Shown here: piece after piece, positions 36,214 to 43,982 of the stretch
How positions within the stretch are numbered: the stretch's first letter is position 1
Layout of the letters: every line of letters begins with the position of its first letter
Assembly: GCA_002393095.1 (NCBI GenBank)
Contig: DGII01000036.1
Location: 1-64,000, forward strand
Length of the DNA stretch: 64,000 nucleotides
Reading direction: 5' to 3'
Source of the DNA: Lachnospiraceae bacterium UBA3826
Lineage (GTDB): Bacteria > Bacillota > Clostridia > Lachnospirales > Lachnospiraceae
Notes under the pieces: generated by a model
The model's input: the letters and a program-made list of their open reading frames with translations, nothing else
What the model was told of the DNA's origin: nothing
The model's database searches: none
Program-made: the position numbers and the translations under genes

Positions 36214-38058
36214 ATGTGCGGAATATGCGGAATCTTAGGAAGAGAGAACAGAAGAAGCATCCCTGAGGATGTCCTTAAGGATATGATGAAGGCCATTGCC
36301 CACAGAGGACCGGACGGAAGCGGAAGCTTCATCGACTCTCATGTGGCTCTTGGCTTCAACAGGTTAAGCTTTATTGACCTTGAGGGCGGGATGCAGCCTC
36401 TCTATAACGGTGATAAGTCCGTGGTTATGGTATGTAACGGAGAGATATTCAACCATAACGAATTAAGGGATGAACTTATGGCTAAAGGCTATGTGTTCAG
36501 GACCAGAACAGATGTGGAGGTGATACCCCATCTGTATGATGAATACGGACTTGACTTTCCCAAGTATCTGAACGGGCAGTTCGCCATTGCTCTGTATGAT
36601 ATCCGTAAGGACGAGCTGTACTTAATAAGAGATCAGGTGGGGATATGTCCCCTTTACTATACGATATATGACGGTCGTGTCATATTTGGTTCGGAGATCA
36701 AGGCTATCCTTGAATATCCCGGCGTTCCGAGAAGGCTCAATATGAAAGCCGTCGATCAGCTTATGAACTTCCCCGGCATCGTCTCTCCCACTACCTTCTT
36801 CGATGGTATATACGCACTCCGCGCCGGACATATCATAAGGTTTGCGGCAGATCCTGCCATAGAGCCTGAGGATATTGAATTTTGGGATATGATATACACG
36901 GAGGATATAGAGGATAAGGGCGAGGAATACTATGTTGAGAATGTGAAAAAGCTCTTTAAAGAGGCTGTTGCCAGAAGATTAGAGGCGGATGTGCCCATCG
37001 GATTCTATATATCCGGAGGTCTTGACAGCTCGCTTGTGGCCTGTTATATAGGCAAATTCCTGCTTAACAGCTACTATTCCTTCTCTGCCGAGATCGGAAC
37101 AGACGAACTGGACGAAAGCCCTTATCAGAAGCTTGTTAAGGACTGTGTTAAGTCTACACATTATTCCGTTCCCGTAACGGATGAGAGTATATATGAGAAT
37201 CTGCGTACCGTGATACATCATACGGAATCCGCAGTCAAGGAAAGCTATGATGTGGCAGCCTTTCTCTTAAGCTCTCTCGTGCAGGGCTCTCCTGCCAAGG
37301 CTGTCCTTACGGGGCAGGGTTCGGACGAATTCTTCTGCGGTTATGTGGGCTATATGCTTGATATGTTCCGCGGTATGCAGCGTGGTTCCATGAGCGAGGA
37401 TGAACTTAAATATAATGAACACCTGTGGGGTGACAGATACTTCAGATACGAAAGGATACATCCGGATATTCGCAAGGTGCATAAGCAGGTGTATTCTCCT
37501 GAATTCGCATCACAGTTAGAGAGCTTCTCGGCACTTAAGGAAAGCCCTATAGATACAGCCAAGGTTGCGGGCTTAAGTGATGCCAAGAGACGGTCATATA
37601 TAGACTATAAGCTTCGTCTGTCGGATCACCTTCTGATAGAACACGGTGACCATATGTTCTTCTCTCATTCGGTTGAAGGCAGGCACCCATTCTTAGATGC
37701 CAGGCTGCTTGACTTCGTAAGGCTGATACCCGATGAGTATAAGATCAACGGTACCAATGAGAAGTACATACTTAAGCGTGCCGGAGAAGGCATCGTGCCT
37801 GAGAAGATCCTTAAGCGCAACAAGTTCCCCTTTCAGGCACAGGGAATGTCGATGCTTATCAAGAATACCCGCATTGAAGAATACATCGACGACACACTTA
37901 TAAGAAAATACGGTATATTCAATACCGATTTCATAAGCAGGATGAGAAAGGACTACAGACAGGAGGATTTCAAGCTCATGGGCGCATATGAGATCGACTA
38001 TCTCATGATAGTCATGACGGTGACCATGCTGTGTGAGGAATTCTCATTAAGCGTATGA
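36214..38058 (+). CDS. asnB: asparagine synthetase B-type glutamine amidotransferase
   Basis: The 614-residue protein has an N-terminal class II glutaminase domain (catalytic Cys2 in MCGICGILG, HRGPDGSGSF, CNGEIFNHNELR) and a C-terminal ATP-dependent synthetase domain (PP-loop SGGLDSSLVACY at about 268, LTGQGSDEFFCGY, VEGRHPFLDARLLDF). Classical AsnB makes asparagine from aspartate, but homologues also amidate envelope components such as peptidoglycan. The position as the last member of a Dlt-like cassette favours an envelope role; this is inference. GEGADE is changed to GQGSDE. Confidence 0.92.
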   Translation: MCGICGILGRENRRSIPEDVLKDMMKAIAHRGPDGSGSFIDSHVALGFNRLSFIDLEGGMQPLYNGDKSVVMVCNGEIFNHNELRDELMAKGYVFRTRTDVEVIPHLYDEYGLDFPKYLNGQFAIALYDIRKDELYLIRDQVGICPLYYTIYDGRVIFGSEIKAILEYPGVPRRLNMKAVDQLMNFPGIVSPTTFFDGIYALRAGHIIRFAADPAIEPEDIEFWDMIYTEDIEDKGEEYYVENVKKLFKEAVARRLEADVPIGFYISGGLDSSLVACYIGKFLLNSYYSFSAEIGTDELDESPYQKLVKDCVKSTHYSVPVTDESIYENLRTVIHHTESAVKESYDVAAFLLSSLVQGSPAKAVLTGQGSDEFFCGYVGYMLDMFRGMQRGSMSEDELKYNEHLWGDRYFRYERIHPDIRKVHKQVYSPEFASQLESFSALKESPIDTAKVAGLSDAKRRSYIDYKLRLSDHLLIEHGDHMFFSHSVEGRHPFLDARLLDFVRLIPDEYKINGTNEKYILKRAGEGIVPEKILKRNKFPFQAQGMSMLIKNTRIEEYIDDTLIRKYGIFNTDFISRMRKDYRQEDFKLMGAYEIDYLMIVMTVTMLCEEFSLSV

Positions 38059-38069
38059 GCAGGCTTTAT

Positions 38070-38090
38070 CATACATGTATGTTTTTTTTT
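38070..38090 (+). terminator. weak hairpin plus T9 after asnB
   Basis: CATACATGTATG can form a short AT-rich stem and is followed by nine T. It lies 12 bases after the asnB stop and just before the SD of the next gene. It may partly terminate the Dlt-like operon; the stem is weak. Confidence 0.4.
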
Positions 38091-38103
38091 ATGAGGGATT
38101 AGT

Positions 38104-39999
38104 GTGAAAAATATGAGTAATATAGACAAAGAGATGGAGATCATCGATCTTGACAACGAGGACATAACCTCAGAGCCCGATCTGTCCGAAGATGAGATCG
38201 TACATGAGGACGAGACCGTGTCTTATGATGAGAACACATCCGGTGAAGCCGCATCAGATGAGACCGCATCCGGTGAGGCTGCTTTGGATACAGAGCATGG
38301 CACGACTACACATTCAGAGCGTTCCCATAAGAGACATAAGAAAAATAAGAAGAAGCATAAGAATCGCAAAAAGGGGCATGGCATAGCCGTGGCTCTGATC
38401 TTATTTACTCTTCTTGCTGCTCTGGGAGTCGGCGGATATTATATCTACAGCGACTATACGGGACGCGTCTATTCAAGGGCTATAATAGAGGCCGGTGACG
38501 TTGAGGTCACCCCCGATGACTTCTCTAAGGACCCTCTTAAGCCAGTATATTTTGCGGACGGCTTCGATATCACGGCTATAGATACCAAGTCTCCCGGTGA
38601 CTATGATATCTCTCTTACATCCGGCTTCTATAGCTATACATCCATTCTGACCGTAGAGGATACTACCCCTCCCGTAGCAGAGATCGACACTGTAACCCTT
38701 GAATTCGGTAAAGAGGTTACTCCTTCCGATTTCATAATTAGTATTGATGATGTGACTAAGGTGGATGTAGCCTTCGCCACAGCCCCCGATCTAAGCAAGG
38801 GCGGTGAAAGCCCCGTCACCCTTATACTTACCGATACTTCCGGTAATACGGCAACATATGATTCCACACTTACCATAATTCCCATACACAGCAGTGTAGT
38901 GATCGAGGCCGGAGATGATATGCCGTCTGTTGACAGCTTCCTGCTTCCTGAGATGGGTTCGGATAATGATGGCGCAGTTATGTTAACCTCTGCCGGTTCA
39001 ATAGATACTCTTATCCCCGGAGAATACCCTGTTAAGATCAAGCTTTCCTCAGGTACATATGAGTCCAGACTTATCATAGAGGATACCATAGCGCCTGTCA
39101 TCACCGTGAAGGACTTCGACGGCTATATAACCTCGGATATCACTCCCGAATCCCTTATAGAGACTGCCGAGGATTCCACAGAGCTTAAGTTCTCCTTCAA
39201 GGAAGAACCCGAATTCGATTCCGAAGGCACATATGAGGTTACAGTGGTTGCCACGGATATGGGTGGCAACACCGCTGAGGCTGTATCAACCCTTAAGCTT
39301 ATACCCGATACGGAAGCACCGGTCATCACAGGTGCCAAGGATATCACGATCATGCAGAATTATCCCATAAGCTATCGTGACGGTATCACGGTGACGGATA
39401 ACTGTGATGAGAACATAGTACTTAAGATCGAAGCAGACAGTGTCAACCCCAAGGAGCTCGGTACATACCCCATAGTATATTCCGCTACGGACAGAGCCGG
39501 CAATACCACTGAGGTACCCGTTACCCTTACCATAATCGAAGAGCACTATGATGAAGCCACGGTATATGCCCTTGCCTCACAGACACTTGCACGTATCACC
39601 ACTCCCGAAATGAACAATATGGAGAAGATAACGGCCATATACTGGTATGTCAAGAAGAACATGTCCTATACCGAATCCGACAATAAGGATGACTGGCTTA
39701 AGGCTGCTTACTATGGTCTTGCTCTCCATAAGGGCGACTGCTACTCATACTGCTGTGCATGCAAGGCAATGTTCGATGTACTCGGCATCCCCAATATGAT
39801 CATAGACACCTATCCCTTAAGGATCATACATTTCTGGAATCTGGTCGATCTGGGCGAAGGCTGGAGACACTTTGATACCACCCCAAGAATAGGCGGAGGC
39901 GAGTTCCTGTACATGGATGATGCAACTATCACAGCATACTCTGTAGCACACAATAACTCACATATATACGACAGGAACAGATTTCCGGGCATTCAGTAG
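38104..39999 (+). CDS. membrane-anchored Ig-like repeat protein with C-terminal transglutaminase-like domain
   Basis: The 631-residue protein has an acidic cytosolic N-terminus (about 1-70, with an ASGEAA repeat), a Lys/Arg/His-rich stretch (KRHKKNKKKHKNRKKGHG), one membrane helix (about 95-118) and an extracellular part. That part holds about four to five Ig-like or DUF5011-like domains, seen as repeated VEDTTPPVAEI, IEDTIAPVITV and PDTEAPVITG boundaries. It ends in a transglutaminase-like domain with Cys546 (KGDCYSYC), His576 (IIHFWNL) and Asp591 (HFDTTP). Such domains act as cysteine proteases or crosslinkers at the cell surface. GTG start chosen for GAGG 7 bases upstream; ATG three codons on is possible. 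Confidence 0.85.
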   Translation: MKNMSNIDKEMEIIDLDNEDITSEPDLSEDEIVHEDETVSYDENTSGEAASDETASGEAALDTEHGTTTHSERSHKRHKKNKKKHKNRKKGHGIAVALILFTLLAALGVGGYYIYSDYTGRVYSRAIIEAGDVEVTPDDFSKDPLKPVYFADGFDITAIDTKSPGDYDISLTSGFYSYTSILTVEDTTPPVAEIDTVTLEFGKEVTPSDFIISIDDVTKVDVAFATAPDLSKGGESPVTLILTDTSGNTATYDSTLTIIPIHSSVVIEAGDDMPSVDSFLLPEMGSDNDGAVMLTSAGSIDTLIPGEYPVKIKLSSGTYESRLIIEDTIAPVITVKDFDGYITSDITPESLIETAEDSTELKFSFKEEPEFDSEGTYEVTVVATDMGGNTAEAVSTLKLIPDTEAPVITGAKDITIMQNYPISYRDGITVTDNCDENIVLKIEADSVNPKELGTYPIVYSATDRAGNTTEVPVTLTIIEEHYDEATVYALASQTLARITTPEMNNMEKITAIYWYVKKNMSYTESDNKDDWLKAAYYGLALHKGDCYSYCCACKAMFDVLGIPNMIIDTYPLRIIHFWNLVDLGEGWRHFDTTPRIGGGEFLYMDDATITAYSVAHNNSHIYDRNRFPGIQ

Positions 40000-40016
40000 C
40001 CCGTAGTCAAAGGATT

Positions 40017-40727
40017 ATGGAAAAACTCGGTATTATAGGCGGTCTGGGCCCCATGGCCACAGTCAGTTTCATGAAAAGAATAATTGACATGACGGATGCT
40101 ACCTGCGATCAGGAGCATATTCATATGGTAGTGGAGCACTGCCCCACTATCCCCGACCGTACAGCTTACATCCTGGATCATAACAAGCCCGATCCTGCCC
40201 CCGCCATACTTGAGGCTTGCAGGATTTTGGAGGGTGCAGGTGTGGACGAGATAGCCATCCCCTGTGTAACAGCCCATTTCTTCAGGGATAAGATTGCCAA
40301 GATCACATCGATACCCGTACTGGACGGTGTAGCGTTGTGTGCGGATTATCTTAAGGAAAAGGGCGTACATAATGTAGGGATAATGGCTACCGACGGAACG
40401 ATAGCCTCCGGTATATTCCACAATGTACTGTCCGAACACGGGATCACCTCTGTCACACCTACACCGAAGGCTCAGAGGTATGTAATGGACCTTATATATA
40501 ATGATGTCAAGGGCGGCAGACCTATAGAGCAGGATAAGTTTGGTGCCGTGGCCGTTGAACTCAGAGAAAACGGTGCCGAGGTGATAATCCTTGGATGCAC
40601 CGAATTGTCCGTTATAGCCGATAAGTGGCTGCCGGATGGCAGGTTTTTGGATGTTTTATCAGTTTTATCCCGTGCATGTGTCATGGATTTCGGCAAATTG
40701 AAGGATGCATATAAGGAATTATTGTGA
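40017..40727 (+). CDS. aspartate/glutamate racemase family protein
   Basis: The 236-residue protein matches PLP-independent Asp/Glu racemases: GIIGGLGPMAT at the N-terminus, catalytic Cys83 in IPCVTAHFF and Cys194 in LGCTELS. The usual IPCNTAH motif has Val in place of Asn. D-aspartate from such enzymes can be used in peptidoglycan crossbridges or other envelope polymers. It lies 17 bases after the transglutaminase-like gene and 2 kb after asnB, so an L/D-Asp supply role for the envelope cassette is attractive but unproven. Confidence 0.9.
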   Translation: MEKLGIIGGLGPMATVSFMKRIIDMTDATCDQEHIHMVVEHCPTIPDRTAYILDHNKPDPAPAILEACRILEGAGVDEIAIPCVTAHFFRDKIAKITSIPVLDGVALCADYLKEKGVHNVGIMATDGTIASGIFHNVLSEHGITSVTPTPKAQRYVMDLIYNDVKGGRPIEQDKFGAVAVELRENGAEVIILGCTELSVIADKWLPDGRFLDVLSVLSRACVMDFGKLKDAYKELL

Positions 40728-40780
40728 TACAATTAATGTCCATGATAGGAATATATTATTAGATTAAAGAGGATATCATA

Positions 40781-40816
40781 GTGTGAAAAATATGATTGAT
40801 ATCATATTTTTCACAC
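40781..40816. repeat. perfect 16-bp inverted repeat
   Basis: GTGTGAAAAATATGAT and ATCATATTTTTCACAC are exact reverse complements around a TGAT loop. It lies 54 bases after the racemase stop. It is AT-rich and has no trailing U-run, so it could be an operator or an RNA hairpin. The left arm plus one base (AGTGTGAAAAATATGA) also occurs at the start of the transglutaminase-like gene (38101-38116). Confidence 0.7.
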
Positions 40817-40817
40817 A

Positions 40818-40908
40818 GCGATTTGTGCCGAGCCCAAATCGCCTTATCGCATCGGCGAATCTGAAATTCGCCTCGCGAGCCTCGCACAATGTGCTCGGCC
40901 CGGAGGAT
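40818..40908 (+). promoter_or_regulatory. structured leader of the lipoprotein gene, first copy of an intergenic repeat
   Basis: Two perfect hairpins follow each other: GCGATTTG/CAAATCGC (40818-40842) and GGCGAAT/ATTCGCC (40854-40872). The loop of the first contains GCCGAGC (40827-40833), complementary to GCTCGGC (40893-40899) just before the SD GGAGG, so a long-range or pseudoknot pairing next to the ribosome site is possible. Positions 40849-40882 are identical to 47932-47965 in front of another small gene. Confidence 0.6.
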
Positions 40909-40912
40909 TATT

Positions 40913-41539
40913 ATGAAAAAATCAATCAGTGTTATCATAACAGCAGCCGCACTTGCAATGGCACTTACAGCATGCGGCGGGACATCTGAGGATGTTAAAA
41001 GGATAGAGAAGGATTCAACATCCGCTACGGCAACAGAGACTACCGAGGTCAAGGCCGAGGAGCCCGTAACGGAGGGTGCAGAAGTAACGGCTAACGAAGC
41101 CTCTTCGGATGGTGGCTATATATATCACGCCGAGACAGCCTCCGGCTCCATAGATGTATCTGTGGATATGCCGATGGAGACGGTGCTTGCCGCATTAGGC
41201 GAGTCTGACAGCTACTTTGAAGCCAAGAGCTGTGCTTTTGACGGTCTTGACAAGATGTATACCTACGGACATTTTGAGATAGATACCTATCCCAGTGAAT
41301 CAGGCGACAAGGTATCCGCAATCTACCTTACGGACGACCTGACCGGTACTCCTGAGGGATTATATATAGGTTCTTCCAAGGAGGATATGGAGAAGCTCTA
41401 CGGAACCGACTATGAGGTGAACGGAAGTGAATATACATACAAGTCCGGGGATATGAGTCTCAAGATTCAGATATCCAAGGACAAGGTAAGCTATATAACA
41501 TATGCTTCCAAGGTACTCGGTACGGTAGCCGGCAACTGA
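40913..41539 (+). CDS. lipoprotein of unknown function
   Basis: The 208-residue protein has a lipoprotein signal peptide with lipobox (MKKSISVIITAAALAMALTACGG; Cys at about 22), an acidic Thr/Glu linker, and a compact C-terminal domain of about 130 residues. The segment VDMPMETVLAALGESDSYFE and GLYIGSSKEDMEKLYGTDYE suggests two similar halves of the kind seen in small beta-rich periplasm-type domains, but I do not recognise a named family. SD CGGAGGAT precedes the ATG within the structured leader. Confidence 0.8.
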   Translation: MKKSISVIITAAALAMALTACGGTSEDVKRIEKDSTSATATETTEVKAEEPVTEGAEVTANEASSDGGYIYHAETASGSIDVSVDMPMETVLAALGESDSYFEAKSCAFDGLDKMYTYGHFEIDTYPSESGDKVSAIYLTDDLTGTPEGLYIGSSKEDMEKLYGTDYEVNGSEYTYKSGDMSLKIQISKDKVSYITYASKVLGTVAGN

Positions 41540-41595
41540 TGATATATTCGTATGATGACTTAAGATAAAGGTCTGTACAGAGGGGATATTCTATT

Positions 41596-42351
41596 ATGAC
41601 AAAGATAACTGTATCAGGAAAAATCAAAGCATTATCAATGGCTGCCATGACTGCTGTTATGGTAGCTTCATCATCCGTGCCCGTATATGCTTCTTCTACA
41701 GGTATTCCCACTGAGGTATTCAGAGCGCAGAAGCTCGCTGATGAGAAGAAGGCAGAAGAACTAAGGATCGCTGCCGCTAAGCAGGCTGCCGCAGAACAGG
41801 CTGCATTCGCAGAAGAACAGATGCAGATACGCGCTGCAATGATAGCCTCCGGAGTGGCTATTCCTCAGGCGATAAAGGGTGCCATTATGCCGGATACCAC
41901 CGGCTATTCACTTATAGCAGTGTATTCCACCAAGTACAACGACAGTCAGGCACGTGCCACTAACATAACTCTTGCCGCCAACAGGATCAACGGATATGTA
42001 CTGAATCCCGGAGATGTATTCTCCTTCACTCATACCATTCTTCCCAGAACCGTGGCCAACGGCTATGTGGCAGGTCCTATATTCGTGCAGAAGGAGCATT
42101 CCATGGGCATAGGCGGAGGCATCTGTCAGGTATCCTCCACTCTATACGCGGCTACTATTACGGCAGGTATACCTGCTTTAGAGCGTCATGAGCACGGACT
42201 GCCGGTTACATATATTCCTCAGGGAATGGATGCCACGATCGATGGCACGAGACTTGACTTTAAATTCGCCAATCCCTACGATAAGCCGCTTATGATATCG
42301 GCCACGCCCGATTACGGTACTCTTACCGTAGGCTTATGGCTTATGAACTGA
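41596..42351 (+). CDS. secreted VanW-domain protein
   Basis: The 251-residue protein has a cleavable signal peptide (ending near VPVYASS), an Ala/Glu/Lys-rich helical stretch (about 40-80) and a VanW domain: NPGDVFSFTHTILPRTVANG, GIGGGICQVSSTLYAATITA and NPYDKPLMISA. VanW domains occur in exported cell-wall-associated proteins of Firmicutes; the biochemical role is not known. It ends the plus-strand envelope region and converges with ptsI. Confidence 0.9.
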   Translation: MTKITVSGKIKALSMAAMTAVMVASSSVPVYASSTGIPTEVFRAQKLADEKKAEELRIAAAKQAAAEQAAFAEEQMQIRAAMIASGVAIPQAIKGAIMPDTTGYSLIAVYSTKYNDSQARATNITLAANRINGYVLNPGDVFSFTHTILPRTVANGYVAGPIFVQKEHSMGIGGGICQVSSTLYAATITAGIPALERHEHGLPVTYIPQGMDATIDGTRLDFKFANPYDKPLMISATPDYGTLTVGLWLMN

Positions 42352-42371
42352 TCGCTTGATCGATTGATCGA

Positions 42372-43982
42372 TCATCTTATACTCGTTCCCCTTATCGCCT
42401 GTTTGACTTTAAGCAGGCTTCCGGGGGATACCGAGAGTTCATCCACACCCATCCTCAGAAGATCTCTTGTAAATGTCGTATCCGCAGCAAGCTCACCGCA
42501 TACGCATACCTTTTTCCCGGCATCGTGGGCATTGGTGATTATCATCTTAAGCATACGTATAACTGCCTGATGATGATAGTCGCATATGAATTCAAGCTCG
42601 GTATTCTGTCTGTCTACAGCCAGTGTATACTGGGTCAGGTCATTGGTTCCTATTGAGAAAAAATCCACCTCTTTGGCTAAAAGGTCGGATATGACTGCTG
42701 CTGCCGGTGTCTCTATCATCACACCCACCCTGCAGTCACGGTATTCAATACCCTCTCTGTCAAGCTCTGCTTTTGCTTCATTCATTACTGAACGTATCTG
42801 CCATATCTCCTCTATTGAGATTATCATGGGCAGGAGGATTGATATGTGACCGCAGGCCGCTGCCCTGTATATGGCTTTAAGCTGTGTCCTGAATACATCC
42901 TTATGTCCCAGACAATATCTGACGGCTCTCATACCCATGGCCGGATTATCCTCATGCTTAAACTGCATATAAGCCTCGGTCTTATCCGCACCTATGTCAA
43001 TTGTCCTGACTATAAGCTCCTTACCGTCAAGTATGCGGACAGCCTCGGTATATGTGTCGTATTGCTCCTCCTCAGTGGGATAGTCATCCCTGTCCAAATA
43101 GAAAAGCTCCGTTCTGAACAGTCCTATTCCTTCGCAGCCGTTATCTATAGCCCTCTTAACATCATCCACACTTCCCACATTGGACATAAGACCTATATGC
43201 TTTCCGTCCAAGGTGACACAGGGCTCCGCCTTAAGGAGCTTCAGATTCTTATCCCTCTCCTCGCTCTCTTCCTTCTTTCTCTTGTATATAAGGAGCTGTT
43301 CCTCATCCGGATCTATTATCAGATTACCGGTATACGCATCCACAATGGCGGTCAGTCCCTCACAGTCCTTAGGGAAATCCACCGCCACAATGGCCGGAAT
43401 ATTAAGGGATCTTGCAAGGATAGCCGTATGTGAGAGGTTGGAGCCTCTCCTTGTAACGAATGCAAGTATCCTGTCCTTATCAAGCTGCATAGTCTGGCTT
43501 GGTGTCAGATCATCCGCAAGCAGTATATACTTACCCTCAGGCATCGTGATGACGGTATGTCTCCCCGTCAGTATACGGATGATGCGGTCGCTTATATCGC
43601 CTATATCCTCCGCTCTTGCCTGCATATATTCATCATCCATTGCAAGGAACAAATTACATATACTGTCCCTTGTCTCCTCAACTGCATGCTCAGCCGGAAT
43701 CTGTCTGTCTCTGATACGCTTCTCTACAGCCTCCACGTATGCAGGATCGTCAAGCATAACAAGGTATGAGTTAAGCAGGGCAGCATTCATCTTGTTGTCC
43801 TCTTCCTCCGCCTTATCACGTAGCTGTGTAAGCTGTATACGGGCAACTGCTCTTGCTTCGGTGAATCTTCTTATCTCACCCGTATTCCCCAGATACCCTG
43901 ATATCTCTCCCGCCTTGGCATGACCTCTGTATATTGTTAATGTTCCGATGGCTATTCCTTCGGATACTGCTTTTCCCTGCAC
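42372..43982 (-). CDS. ptsI: phosphoenolpyruvate-protein phosphotransferase (PTS enzyme I)
   Basis: Enzyme I transfers phosphate from PEP to HPr, starting the sugar PTS. The 536-residue protein has the phospho-His segment RRGSNLSHTAILAR, the PEP-binding region (GIGLFRTELFYL, DIGADK), and the C-terminal GTNDLTQYTLAVDR with active-site Cys in VCGELAAD. It is slightly short for the family (about 570). Start is GTG directly after the stop of the upstream permease-kinase gene (TGAGTG), so it is translationally coupled. No ptsH is nearby. Confidence 0.95.
   Translation of the reverse strand: MQGKAVSEGIAIGTLTIYRGHAKAGEISGYLGNTGEIRRFTEARAVARIQLTQLRDKAEEEDNKMNAALLNSYLVMLDDPAYVEAVEKRIRDRQIPAEHAVEETRDSICNLFLAMDDEYMQARAEDIGDISDRIIRILTGRHTVITMPEGKYILLADDLTPSQTMQLDKDRILAFVTRRGSNLSHTAILARSLNIPAIVAVDFPKDCEGLTAIVDAYTGNLIIDPDEEQLLIYKRKKEESEERDKNLKLLKAEPCVTLDGKHIGLMSNVGSVDDVKRAIDNGCEGIGLFRTELFYLDRDDYPTEEEQYDTYTEAVRILDGKELIVRTIDIGADKTEAYMQFKHEDNPAMGMRAVRYCLGHKDVFRTQLKAIYRAAACGHISILLPMIISIEEIWQIRSVMNEAKAELDREGIEYRDCRVGVMIETPAAAVISDLLAKEVDFFSIGTNDLTQYTLAVDRQNTELEFICDYHHQAVIRMLKMIITNAHDAGKKVCVCGELAADTTFTRDLLRMGVDELSVSPGSLLKVKQAIRGTSIR

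Noticed and set aside
42352..42371. Repeated TGATCGAT motif between VanW and ptsI stop codons
   Set aside because: It is short and low-complexity; it could form a small hairpin but gives no convincing terminator or binding site.
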